Shown here in pieces: positions 6,738-12,989 of a stretch of 15,631 nucleotides of DNA. The translations under genes and the position numbers were made by a program. This DNA is from Phycisphaerae bacterium (lineage in GTDB: Bacteria; Planctomycetota; Phycisphaerae; Sedimentisphaerales; SG8-4). Within the stretch, counting starts at the first letter, position 1. Each line of letters begins with the position of its first letter. The notes under the pieces are model-generated. The model saw only the letters and a program-made list of their open reading frames with translations, made no database searches and was not told the DNA's origin. Where the stretch lies: the NCBI GenBank assembly GCA_030603035.1, contig JAUVYQ010000053.1:1-15631 (forward strand), written 5' to 3'.

Positions 6738-6842
6738 TTTACCGCCGAGCACGCAGAGACCGCCGAGTTTAATTTATAGTTTTTAGTTTTGAATTTTATA
6801 TCTAATTCTTTCTCTGCGTTCTCAGCGTTCTCTGCGTTTAAT
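6738..6842. repeat. CCGCCGAG/CTCTGCG palindromic element, intergenic copy
   Basis: The left arm (6738-6768) contains ACCGCCGAGCACGCAGAG and the right arm (6811-6837) CTCTGCGTT, CTCAGCGTT, CTCTGCG, a 9-base period. The arms are inverted (14 of 16 matches over CGCCGAGCACGCAGAG), with an AT-rich centre. The same element occurs inside pilM (7184-7268). The frame through it encodes a meaningless NAENAENAEK peptide. Confidence 0.75.
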
Positions 6843-6875
6843 TCTTTTGTCGCATCCAGCATCGAGCACGCTACT

Positions 6876-8096
6876 TTATATTTCCCTCATAGCAAGACCG
6901 GCTGCCACGGCAAGAGCCGGGCCATTCTTTTGAAGAATATCTTCACAAGGCCGGCCACCTTCGGTGCGTATTTTATCAAAGGGGTTCCACACAGCAGCTT
7001 TTGCTGGAAGCCGGCTATCCAATAACTCGACAAACCCTTTGACCCGGGCAAAATCGCCGCAGACGAATATCCTTTCGACGATGGCTGATTTCTCCTGAGC
7101 CGTGTAGTAGCGCAACGTTTCGGTAACATCGGCAATTAGTTTCTGGCAGGCCTTCTCCAAACTGGCACCGAGTATGTTTTCTTTTACCGCCGAGCTCGCA
7201 GAGCCCGCCGAGTTTTTTAATGTTATATTTAATGCTTTCTCTGCGCTCTCGGCGTTCTCTGCGGTTAATTGTCCTTCGCGGCCGAACAGAATCTTCCAGG
7301 TACATTCTGTCGAAATATCATTTTCAACTGCAATTTGCCTGACAATATCATTACTGGCGTAGGCCATATCGCGGATAAACGGCATATTTTCGCCCATAAT
7401 TGCCAGAGTTGTATAATCGCCGCCGACGTTTAGAATAGCTGTGGTTGTTCGGCTCGTGGCACGGCCATCCTGGCCGTGTTGGCACTCCACAGGACGCCTT
7501 ACGGCGGGGCTGGAAGCCCGTGGCACCGGCGCGTCTGGTTTTTCGTATAGACTTAGGCAATTCAAAAGGGCCAATCCGTCGACATCCATCAAGACGCAGT
7601 CAAGAGAAGCATTTTTAGCGAGTTGTACTTTGCTTTTTATCAGCTTATTCGTTGCCGCTACTAAAACGCCACTGACATTATCCTCGCCATCGGGTATTAA
7701 TTGATAGTCAACAGGCCCGTCGTGAACGTTGAACGGGCAGACCTGTGCAGCTTCGAGCAAAGCCGCTCCCTCTATTTCTTGCGGCGACAATGGCGGAAAC
7801 TTAAAATGGCGCACTGCGACATCCGGGCCGCATACACTGCAAACGGCCAGTTGCGTCTGAATCCCGCTTGACTCAAGGCATTCGCGAATTGCCCTGACGG
7901 TGTTTATTTCCCTGCGATTTTTGCTATCTTCGCTTGCCCCAATTGGGGCTATGCCGGCGGCAGTAACTGCGTAACCGCTGCCGTTTTTGCGAAGCTGGAT
8001 TAGCTTGACTTCCGATGAGCCAATATCCAGCCCGAATGGCTCGTTACGCTTATGCTCATGCTCAAGCCTGAACGATCGTTTCCAATCCAAGTCCAT
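6876..8096 (-). CDS. pilM: PilM-like actin-fold ATPase carrying two in-frame repeat insertions
   Basis: A 406-residue protein with the actin/FtsA fold. It would be a cytoplasmic ring component that binds the PilN N-terminus and links the platform to the motor. Signatures are FGLDIGSSEVKLIQL (21-35), AAQVCPFNVHDGPVDYQLI in the middle, the second phosphate-type motif TAILNVGGDYTTLAIM (about 218-233) and IFVCGDFARVKGF near the C-terminus. I chose ATG 8096 because GGGAG lies five bases upstream; a longer frame from 8147 reads only repeat DNA. Two stretches do not look like PilM: about 191-214 (VPRASSPAVRR...) and about 277-305 (TAENAESAEKAL...). Both coincide with hairpin-rich repeats. Without them the protein would be about 353 residues, the usual PilM length. 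Confidence 0.88.
   Translation of the reverse strand: MDLDWKRSFRLEHEHKRNEPFGLDIGSSEVKLIQLRKNGSGYAVTAAGIAPIGASEDSKNRREINTVRAIRECLESSGIQTQLAVCSVCGPDVAVRHFKFPPLSPQEIEGAALLEAAQVCPFNVHDGPVDYQLIPDGEDNVSGVLVAATNKLIKSKVQLAKNASLDCVLMDVDGLALLNCLSLYEKPDAPVPRASSPAVRRPVECQHGQDGRATSRTTTAILNVGGDYTTLAIMGENMPFIRDMAYASNDIVRQIAVENDISTECTWKILFGREGQLTAENAESAEKALNITLKNSAGSASSAVKENILGASLEKACQKLIADVTETLRYYTAQEKSAIVERIFVCGDFARVKGFVELLDSRLPAKAAVWNPFDKIRTEGGRPCEDILQKNGPALAVAAGLAMREI
7184..7268. repeat. CCGCCGAG/CTCTGCG palindromic element inside pilM
   Basis: This is the second copy of the element at 6738-6842, here with a shorter AT-rich centre. It runs from TTACCGCCGAGCTCGCAGAG to CTCTGCGCTCTCGGCG and TCTGCGGTTAA. 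It keeps the pilM frame open and adds about 29 residues of Ala/Glu/Ser-rich sequence. Confidence 0.8.
7456..7526. repeat. Triple-hairpin element inside pilM bounded by GTGGCAC
   Basis: The ends are GTGGCAC in direct orientation (7456-7462 and 7520-7526). Inside are three small hairpins: CACGGCCA-TCC-TGGCCGTG, CGCC-TTAC-GGCG and GGGCT-GGA-AGCCC. This layout matches a dispersed repeat style I know from planctomycete and related environmental genomes. It adds about 24 residues rich in Arg, Pro and Ser to PilM. Confidence 0.7.
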
Positions 8097-8107
8097 AAGT
8101 TCTCCCA

Positions 8108-8166
8108 GTTCGTAGTTATGAGTTCGTAGTTCATAGACTATGAACAATGAACTGTGAACAATAAAC
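8108..8166. repeat. Palindromic heptamer array upstream of pilM
   Basis: Left arm: GTTCGTA, GTTATGA, GTTCGTA, GTTCATA (8108-8135). Right arm: GAACAAT, GAACTGT, GAACAAT (8142-8162). It is the same family and layout as 3818-3872. The rest of the 255-base gap (8167-8297) shows no clear promoter, ORF or RNA structure that I can name. Confidence 0.75.
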
Positions 8167-8297
8167 TCACTGTATCATCTATCGGCTTAAAGGAGCGGCT
8201 GTTTAACGTAGAAATTACGATATGCTGGTTTAATATGCTAATGCGGGTGATTTTAATGTGCGGGGTCCTATAAATAATTGATACTGGATGCTCGCAA

Positions 8298-8353
8298 CGA
8301 ATATCGAGTATCGGGAATCGAGCATCAAGAATCGAGTATCGAGAATCAAGTCT
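8298..8353. repeat. Eight-unit heptamer array at the end of the second PilX-like gene
   Basis: Units are CGAATAT, CGAGTAT, CGGGAAT, CGAGCAT, CAAGAAT, CGAGTAT, CGAGAAT, CAAGTCT, all exactly seven bases. The array runs into the stop codon (8352-8354) of the PilX-like gene. Confidence 0.8.
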
Positions 8354-9506
8354 ATTCTTCCCGCCAGTGTTGCACTATGAACTCAGCCCCAAGCTCGTCA
8401 ATGCTGGCTTTTAACAAGGTCGCGTCAAAATGCAATTCAACTGAATTTCTTATGTCGGCATTATTCGCTATAATCGCTCCATATAACTTTGCACCGTTCT
8501 CCAGAGAAACAGTGGCATCAGGGGCGTAAATAGTCCCGTAAAAAACCGAACTCTGTTCGAACAAAAAACTCTGGCCCTCACCGCCAACCCCATATATTTG
8601 ACAGTCTCTCGGTATTTGCGTCAGGGCATTAACCGTGCTTATATTGCGTAGATTGAGATTGCCGCCCAGATAGAGCGTTAAAGACGAATCCGGGAGGATT
8701 TCCAGTTCGCTATACGTCTTAGTTTCAAAAATTCCCGTCACATAAAGTGTTACATCACCACTAATGGTTATTTTGGCGTCGCTTTTCAGTTCGATATAGT
8801 CATACTTGCCGTTCTCACTTATAACGACCGTATCGGTTAATGTCCCTTTACTAACGGCGAATTCTTCACCTTCCGGCGGTGATATTGCAGGCAGCTCCCT
8901 GCCATAGTCCACAAGAAACTCACCATAAACAGTTCCGCTGCCCATTGCCACAGCGTTCGGGTCGCTGGTAGCGACGGTTGTCGGTTGAAGTGCGTTGACC
9001 CCGCCGTAAGGGCCTTGCTCGGAACTATACGCATCGATAAGAAAGGCGTTTTCTAATACTAAGCTGTCTTGAGCATATACCGCATTTCGGAACAGGCCTA
9101 CTAAAGTTAGAGTGCAGCTGACTTTTTTTATCTCCCGACCGGCTCTGCCGGTTACATCCACGTCGTAGATGTAGTCAGGACTGCTCGTAATCGTATAGGT
9201 GAAAGTTGCATCAGAATTCTCCAGCGTTGCATCTGTTGCCTGCGGCAGGGTGTAATCATCCCAGGGTCTGACTTTCAGCTTCTCGTTCATTTCAAAGACG
9301 GCCTTTGTCAGCCCGGCGTCGGCAGCGCAGCGAGCTACGATCTCCGCGGCGGTCCGCGACGCCAACATACGGCCGTGCAGACCGAGACTCAACAATCCGG
9401 TACCCATTACAACCAATATTACGACCACAAGCAGCGCCAAGGCCATTGCGAAGCCGATTCTTTTTGATTTTAGTAATTTGTTTATAGCTCTGCCACAGGT
9501 ACTCAT
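8352..9506 (-). CDS. PilX-like pilus protein with C-terminal surface domain (copy 2)
   Basis: A 384-residue protein with a short basic start, a hydrophobic helix (about residues 18-42, GFAMALALLVVVILVVMG) and a helical neck (RTAAEIVARCAADAGLTKAVFEMNEKL). A beta-rich region follows, ending in GTIYAPDATVSLENGAKLYGAI, a pattern seen in PilX N-terminal-domain proteins with a DUF7305-like C-terminal domain. It lacks the Glu5 of classical prepilins, as PilX/GspK-type tip proteins often do. I chose ATG 9506, preceded by AAGGGGG; a longer frame from 9599 reads repeat DNA. It is a clear paralogue of the gene at 9709-10941. A role as a minor pilin or tip adhesin is inferred from the family and the position. 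Confidence 0.75.
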   Translation of the reverse strand: MSTCGRAINKLLKSKRIGFAMALALLVVVILVVMGTGLLSLGLHGRMLASRTAAEIVARCAADAGLTKAVFEMNEKLKVRPWDDYTLPQATDATLENSDATFTYTITSSPDYIYDVDVTGRAGREIKKVSCTLTLVGLFRNAVYAQDSLVLENAFLIDAYSSEQGPYGGVNALQPTTVATSDPNAVAMGSGTVYGEFLVDYGRELPAISPPEGEEFAVSKGTLTDTVVISENGKYDYIELKSDAKITISGDVTLYVTGIFETKTYSELEILPDSSLTLYLGGNLNLRNISTVNALTQIPRDCQIYGVGGEGQSFLFEQSSVFYGTIYAPDATVSLENGAKLYGAIIANNADIRNSVELHFDATLLKASIDELGAEFIVQHWREE

Positions 9507-9523
9507 TTTGACATCCCCCTTCT

Positions 9524-9660
9524 CAATTTCCAATTTTCGATTATTTTTTATCTTTTGCCACAAAGACACTATCTTGCCACCAAGGCACCAAGGCACCAAG
9601 ACACGAAGTTTTGATTTTTAATTATTTCTTATTTTCTTTGTGACTTCGTGTCTTCGTGGC
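9524..9660. repeat. Heptamers plus CACCAAG/CTTCGTG palindromic octamer element
   Basis: CAATTTC, CAATTTT, CGATTAT occupy 9524-9544. From 9557 a second element follows: an octamer run (GCCACCAA, GGCACCAA, GGCACCAA, GACACGAA, 9575-9606), an AT-rich centre, and CTTTGTGACTTCGTG then TCTTCGTGGC (9635-9660) as the inverted arm. The whole would form a long imperfect hairpin in the transcript between the two PilX-like genes. Confidence 0.75.
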
Positions 9661-9672
9661 TAATTCTATTTT

Positions 9673-9707
9673 CAATTGTCAATTGGAAATCGTCAATCGG
9701 CAATACT
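9673..9707. repeat. Five-unit heptamer array at the end of the first PilX-like gene
   Basis: CAATTGT, CAATTGG, AAATCGT, CAATCGG, CAATACT in register, ending one base before the stop codon at 9709. The leading sequence GGCTAATTCT-TTTTCAAT is shared with the array at 12957-12984. Confidence 0.75.
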
Positions 9708-9708
9708 T

Positions 9709-10941
9709 TTACTCCTCGCTCCACTGTTTTACTACGAAGCGCACGGCATCATCGTCGGCGCCGACATTTCTCAGCGCTTTATCATAGTAGAAATTGCCGC
9801 CGCTCTTCATCTCAAAACTTTTGCAGACAATGGACCCGCGTACATGACCATCGGCCATAAGAGTAACTACTGCATTCGGGGCGTAAACTGCACCAAGGGA
9901 TTCGCTCTTGGCTTTGAGGGTGAGCTGCTGCTCTTCTGTAGCGGTACCGAAAAGTTTTAAGCTTGCCGGAAGACCCTCATTATTGATTCCGGCTTCATTA
10001 CCCACATTCAAATCGCCGTCCAGATACAAAGTTAAAGATGCACCTTCCCTTATAATAATTTCGCACTCCTGGCCAAGACCGACGTCTCCGGTCACGTATA
10101 GCACAACATCTCCACCATTTACTTCCAGTATTCCCGGATTGGCGGCACGTTTCACGTCAATCTTGCTATATTGACCGGTATCGTCCGGCCCGATTGTCAG
10201 GGTTGTACCGTGTACACTAATGCCTGTACCCATATCGGCAAGCACCGGCGGAGTTACGGGCGGAAACTCAATCTCCTCAGTAGTAGCATAGCTTCCGTAG
10301 ATGCTGGCGCCTAAGTCTTTTATAGCGGTTTCGAGGTTGCCCCCGACACCTATGAAGACATTGCCGTTCACAATTACACCGTTATTGAGAATTATGCTGT
10401 CGGGTAAAATGCTGTTGGTGCCAATCTCTACTTGTATATTAGTGTCCCAGGGGTCCAGAGAGTTGTATCCCTTAACTAACGTCCCGGCTTTCAATATAAT
10501 AGCTTGCTGGGTCAAGATTGGAGGCTCAAATGGTCCCTGCAATTGCAAAGTGAAGGTAATCCTTTTTTCGGCCTCGCTGGATTTTCCGATGCATTCAACG
10601 ATATAACCGCTGTCGATGTCTCCCGTAACTGTATAGCTAAAAGTTGCGTCGGAATTCGGCAGCGTTTCATCTGTTGCCTGCGGCAGGGTGCTATCATTCC
10701 AGGGTGTAACTTTCAGCTTCTCGTTCATTTCAAAGACGGCCTTTGTCAGCGCGGCATCGGCAGCGCAGCGAGCTGCAATATCCGAGGCGGTTCGTACCGC
10801 AAAGAGACGACCGTGCATACCGAGACTCAACAATCCTATACCTATTGCAGACAATATTATGACCGCAAGCAATGCCATGGGTATTGCGAAGGCGGTTTTT
10901 TTTGATTGTGCCGGCTTTTTTCTATTCACCCGACCTCCCAT
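9709..10941 (-). CDS. PilX-like pilus protein with C-terminal surface domain (copy 1)
   Basis: A 410-residue paralogue of the gene at 8352-9506, with the same layout: a basic start, a hydrophobic helix (about 18-42), the neck RTASDIAARCAADAALTKAVFEMNEKL and a beta-rich region ending in GAVYAPNAVVTLMADGHVRG. The two genes share a run of 42 identical bases in the neck (10709-10750 and 9271-9312), and most of the first 130 codons align well, while the C-terminal domains differ strongly. The ATG at 10941 has no Shine-Dalgarno; a GTG at 10929 preceded by GGGAGG four bases away is a good alternative start. It lies 15 bases after the GspJ-like gene. It probably acts as a tip or minor component in place of GspK. 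Confidence 0.75.
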   Translation of the reverse strand: MGGRVNRKKPAQSKKTAFAIPMALLAVIILSAIGIGLLSLGMHGRLFAVRTASDIAARCAADAALTKAVFEMNEKLKVTPWNDSTLPQATDETLPNSDATFSYTVTGDIDSGYIVECIGKSSEAEKRITFTLQLQGPFEPPILTQQAIILKAGTLVKGYNSLDPWDTNIQVEIGTNSILPDSIILNNGVIVNGNVFIGVGGNLETAIKDLGASIYGSYATTEEIEFPPVTPPVLADMGTGISVHGTTLTIGPDDTGQYSKIDVKRAANPGILEVNGGDVVLYVTGDVGLGQECEIIIREGASLTLYLDGDLNVGNEAGINNEGLPASLKLFGTATEEQQLTLKAKSESLGAVYAPNAVVTLMADGHVRGSIVCKSFEMKSGGNFYYDKALRNVGADDDAVRFVVKQWSEE

Positions 10942-10956
10942 CTACGAGGCATTTTG

Positions 10957-11469
10957 TTATTGATTTTGCATAACAGCGGACGAGACAACGGTGGATGTCT
11001 GCGAGCCGTTGTCGAGTGTAAGTATCATCTGGGCGGAGTAACCGGCTCCCTTGAAAAAGACACAGCCGACTACGTTCCCGCAGATAGTGTTGGTGCTCAG
11101 AGTTTGCCTGGGATTCAGGCTGCCATACTCGATATTCAGTTCGCCGTTGGCCTCAGAGAAACGTGCATAGCTGTCAACAATAGTGGAATTGGGGTCCTGG
11201 CAGTAATAAACCTCGAGCCAATTGCCGCCACTATCCAGTAAGGACCTTGTCCTGGTTGCCCTGCGAATCACACTGTCAAACGTTTTCCGCGCGACGTAGC
11301 CGTCGGTTACTACATCGGAGTATACGCGGTCGTACATTGCATTGTAACCTCGGTGACTGTCAGCTATTGTCATACCGATGCCAAGTGCGATGATGCCCCC
11401 AATCATTGTGGCTATCATCAACTCTATAATCGTAAAGCCTTTTCGATTTTGAATTTTCTTCTTAAACAT
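10957..11469 (-). CDS. Minor prepilin, GspJ/PilW-like
   Basis: A 170-residue protein with a type III prepilin signal: leader MFKKKIQNRKG, cleavage before F12, Glu at mature +5 (FTIIELMIATMIGG) and a hydrophobic helix to about residue 33. The globular part has beta segments and pairs of cysteines (in VYYCQDP, TICGNV and VGCVFF). GspJ and PilW proteins are low-abundance pseudopilins that form the fibre tip. The call is by position (after the PilV/GspI-like gene, before PilX-like genes) and by length, not by strong sequence match. The ribosome-binding site is weak (GAAAG). It begins 24 bases after the preceding gene. Confidence 0.75.
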   Translation of the reverse strand: MFKKKIQNRKGFTIIELMIATMIGGIIALGIGMTIADSHRGYNAMYDRVYSDVVTDGYVARKTFDSVIRRATRTRSLLDSGGNWLEVYYCQDPNSTIVDSYARFSEANGELNIEYGSLNPRQTLSTNTICGNVVGCVFFKGAGYSAQMILTLDNGSQTSTVVSSAVMQNQ

Positions 11470-11493
11470 TTATGCTTTCACGCTTTCAAAAGG

Positions 11494-11970
11494 CTAATAA
11501 GTGGTGTAGGTTGTGAGCCTGAATGATTTATCAGCATCCGCAAAAGCCGTTGAGCCGGTATTTCGCTGATTCCAGGCTACAACAACATTCAAGGCCCTCA
11601 ATCCGGCAGCAACGTCTTTCCATGACAGAGTCGTATAGTAGTTGATACCATTTAATTCAATTGTGTAGGTTGCCAATGCAGTAAAGTCCGCCGGTACTTC
11701 GGGGCCTTGGCCGCAGGAATCAAACGACAGGCCGTGGCCAAAATAGTCTTCCGGGCCAAAGGCCTCGTCGCCACTTACACCGCGCCAATTCTCGCAAAGC
11801 AGCAGTGCGATTCTGGTAGCCGTTGCCATCTCATCAGCTTTTCGCGCATCCAGGGCGGCATGGTATCTATATGCGGAGGCTCCGATAACCGCCACTGCCA
11901 GGATGAGAATCGCCCCCATTACCTCGACCAGAGTCATTGCCACTGCGCATTTAGGCCGCTTAACAGTCAT
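11494..11970 (-). CDS. Minor prepilin, GspI/PilV-like
   Basis: A 158-residue protein with a prepilin signal MTVKRPKCAVA, cleavage before M12, Glu at +5 (MTLVEVMGAILILAVAVIGA), then a helix and a C-terminal beta domain. The residue before the cleavage site is Ala rather than the usual Gly, which is tolerated but less common. I chose ATG 11970, since GGGAGAA lies nine bases upstream. ATG 11979 and GTG 11988 are possible, and the last overlaps the stop of a 19-codon leader ORF (TAGTG). It is the first gene of the minor-pilin group; a shared 41-bp element lies 70 bases upstream. GspI/PilV proteins initiate pseudopilus tip assembly. Confidence 0.75.
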   Translation of the reverse strand: MTVKRPKCAVAMTLVEVMGAILILAVAVIGASAYRYHAALDARKADEMATATRIALLLCENWRGVSGDEAFGPEDYFGHGLSFDSCGQGPEVPADFTALATYTIELNGINYYTTLSWKDVAAGLRALNVVVAWNQRNTGSTAFADADKSFRLTTYTTY

Positions 11971-12039
11971 AATCGCCATTTCTCCCACTATTTGACTTTA
12001 GGGTAAAGAAGCTCAAAAACAGGTGTGAAAACTGCCCCT

Positions 12040-12080
12040 TTCTCCACGCTTTACTAATTAAAATATACTACAAAAAGCCG
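12040..12080 (-). promoter_or_regulatory. Duplicated 41-bp upstream element, copy before the minor-pilin genes
   Basis: 39 of 41 bases match 12885-12925. On the minus strand it reads CGGCTTTTTGTAGTATATT followed by TTAATTAGTAAAGCGTGGAG, AT-rich with TATATT or TATTTTAAT as candidate -10 boxes but no firm -35. It points toward the gene at 11970. A 19-codon ORF starts at its GTG (12047) and stops at 11988. I see nothing else nameable at 12081-12118. Confidence 0.5.
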
Positions 12081-12118
12081 GCAAAGGCAAAAAATTATTG
12101 GTTTATTAGAGAAAGGTC

Positions 12119-12169
12119 CCATTTTGGCTCTGCCACAGGTGCCCGGCATAGTGCCGGAGCGCAAAATGG
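12119..12169. repeat. Nested palindrome in the gap after the major pilin gene
   Basis: Outer arms CCATTTTG (12119-12126) and CAAAATGG (12162-12169) are perfectly inverted. Inside lie CTGCCA/TGGCAG and CCGGCA-TAG-TGCCGG pairings. The 51 bases could fold as an RNA hairpin or be a REP-like element; I cannot tell which. Confidence 0.5.
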
Positions 12170-12195
12170 CAGCTCCGATAATAAAATAGCGTTGG

Positions 12196-12237
12196 AAATA
12201 AAAAAAGTTTTTACCGCCCCTATCAAAAAGGCGGGGT
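12196..12237 (-). terminator. Possible second terminator behind the major pilin gene
   Basis: On the minus strand a GC hairpin (CCGCC with GGCGG, 12230-12234 and 12214-12218, with an alternative CCCC/GGGG pairing) is followed by AAAAACTTTTTTTATTT. The stem is short, but the T run is good. Confidence 0.4.
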
Positions 12238-12252
12238 GCTCTTTAATCTAAG

Positions 12253-12281
12253 GTGGGGGCCTTAGACCTTAAGGCCCCCAC
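12253..12281 (-). terminator. Strong hairpin downstream of the major pilin gene
   Basis: A perfect 12-bp stem (GTGGGGGCCTTA with TAAGGCCCCCAC) and a 5-base loop, 55 bases past the pilin stop. No T run follows directly on the minus strand, so it may act as an mRNA 3'-end stabiliser together with the weaker hairpin further on. Either way it would separate abundant pilin mRNA from the minor-pilin genes. Confidence 0.65.
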
Positions 12282-12336
12282 GTCTTCGTCTGAACAGGCA
12301 GTTCGAGGTAATTGTGACAAAATGGTCGTAACTACC

Positions 12337-12747
12337 TTACGGGCCCCACGCACCGTCCTGGTCCAGCGTTACCGTCGCAGGCGTAGAAGGCCTATCAGCG
12401 GTCCCTAGAGCAGCGGTTACGGTAACCACATACGTGTCGTACCCGGGAGCGGCAACGGCGGTGAACACAATAGCATAACATGCATCAAGGAAATACTTGC
12501 CGTTTAGGTCACCAGCCGCAAATCCCAAGTCGGTTAGCGAGGTGCCGACATAGGCGTAGGCTGGGCCCTTCTCTGCTTGGAACGCGCGGGCTGCGGTCCG
12601 GACACTACCGGCGCCGGCCTTGCCTTCCGACCACTTGGCCGAATCAATTCGGCCTCGCATAATCGGAATTGCCACTGCAGCCAGGATGCCGACGATGAAG
12701 ATTACAACCATCAGCTCAATCAGTGTAAAACCTTTTCTGCTTCTCAT
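12337..12747 (-). CDS. Major pilin/pseudopilin, GspG-like
   Basis: A 136-residue prepilin: leader MRSRKG, cleavage before F7, mature FTLIELMVVIFIVGILAAVA with Glu at +5, then a conserved IPIMRGRIDSAKWSEGKAGAG helix and a small C-terminal domain ending VTLDQDGAWGP. It would be the main fibre subunit, processed by a prepilin peptidase and polymerised by the GspE/GspF-like motor. There is one cysteine (C90), so no internal disulphide. The start is secured by AAGGAG nine bases upstream. It is flanked upstream by the shared 41-bp element and downstream by two hairpins, so it is probably a separately controlled, highly expressed unit within the locus. GspG versus PilA cannot be settled by sequence alone; the WSEGKAGAGSVR helix and length favour a GspG-type pseudopilin. 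Confidence 0.88.
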   Translation of the reverse strand: MRSRKGFTLIELMVVIFIVGILAAVAIPIMRGRIDSAKWSEGKAGAGSVRTAARAFQAEKGPAYAYVGTSLTDLGFAAGDLNGKYFLDACYAIVFTAVAAPGYDTYVVTVTAALGTADRPSTPATVTLDQDGAWGP

Positions 12748-12884
12748 TTTTAACTTCTCCTTAAAAAGTTTTAAAATTATATCGTTTCCGATTTACCACA
12801 ATCACAATCGACCAAATTCATTGGTGACTTTACTATTGATTATTTTTTAAGTCTTTAACCAATGAAGTGTAAAAGTCCGCCCTT

Positions 12885-12925
12885 TTCTCCACGCTTTACC
12901 AATTAAAATATACTACAAAAAACCG
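12885..12925 (-). promoter_or_regulatory. Duplicated 41-bp upstream element, copy before the major pilin gene
   Basis: Near-identical to 12040-12080 and in the same orientation, 138 bases before the pilin ATG. Homology continues more loosely for about 20 bases downstream. A 19-codon ORF starts at the same GTG (12892) and stops at 12833. A promoter or activator-binding region shared by the two pilin-encoding segments is the simplest reading. Confidence 0.5.
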
Positions 12926-12956
12926 TTAAGGGTTAATCTGCGGCTAATTCTTTTTT

Positions 12957-12984
12957 CAATATTCAATTGTCAATCGTCAATTAT
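12957..12984. repeat. Four-unit heptamer array at the end of gspF
   Basis: CAATATT, CAATTGT, CAATCGT, CAATTAT in register, ending five bases before the gspF stop at 12990. It is related to the array at 9673-9707. Confidence 0.75.
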
Positions 12985-12989
12985 AGGTC

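Noticed and set aside
6644..6862. Minus-strand ORF of 72 codons between pilM and pilN
   Set aside because: It reads through the CCGCCGAG/CTCTGCG palindrome and the heptamer array, giving a repetitive NAENAENAEK peptide; no ribosome-binding site and it overlaps pilN.
8097..8147. Seventeen-codon N-terminal extension of pilM from ATG 8147
   Set aside because: It is translated heptamer repeat; ATG 8096 has a proper Shine-Dalgarno and begins just ahead of the conserved PilM start.
9507..9599. Thirty-one-codon extension of the second PilX-like gene
   Set aside because: It reads the CACCAAG octamer and CAATTT heptamer repeats; ATG 9506 has an upstream AAGGGGG and gives a normal short basic leader.
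9489..12140. Shared CTCTGCCACAGGT at about 9489 and 12129 as a dispersed repeat
   Set aside because: Only about 14 bases match, which is expected by chance in a window this size, and one copy is plain coding sequence.
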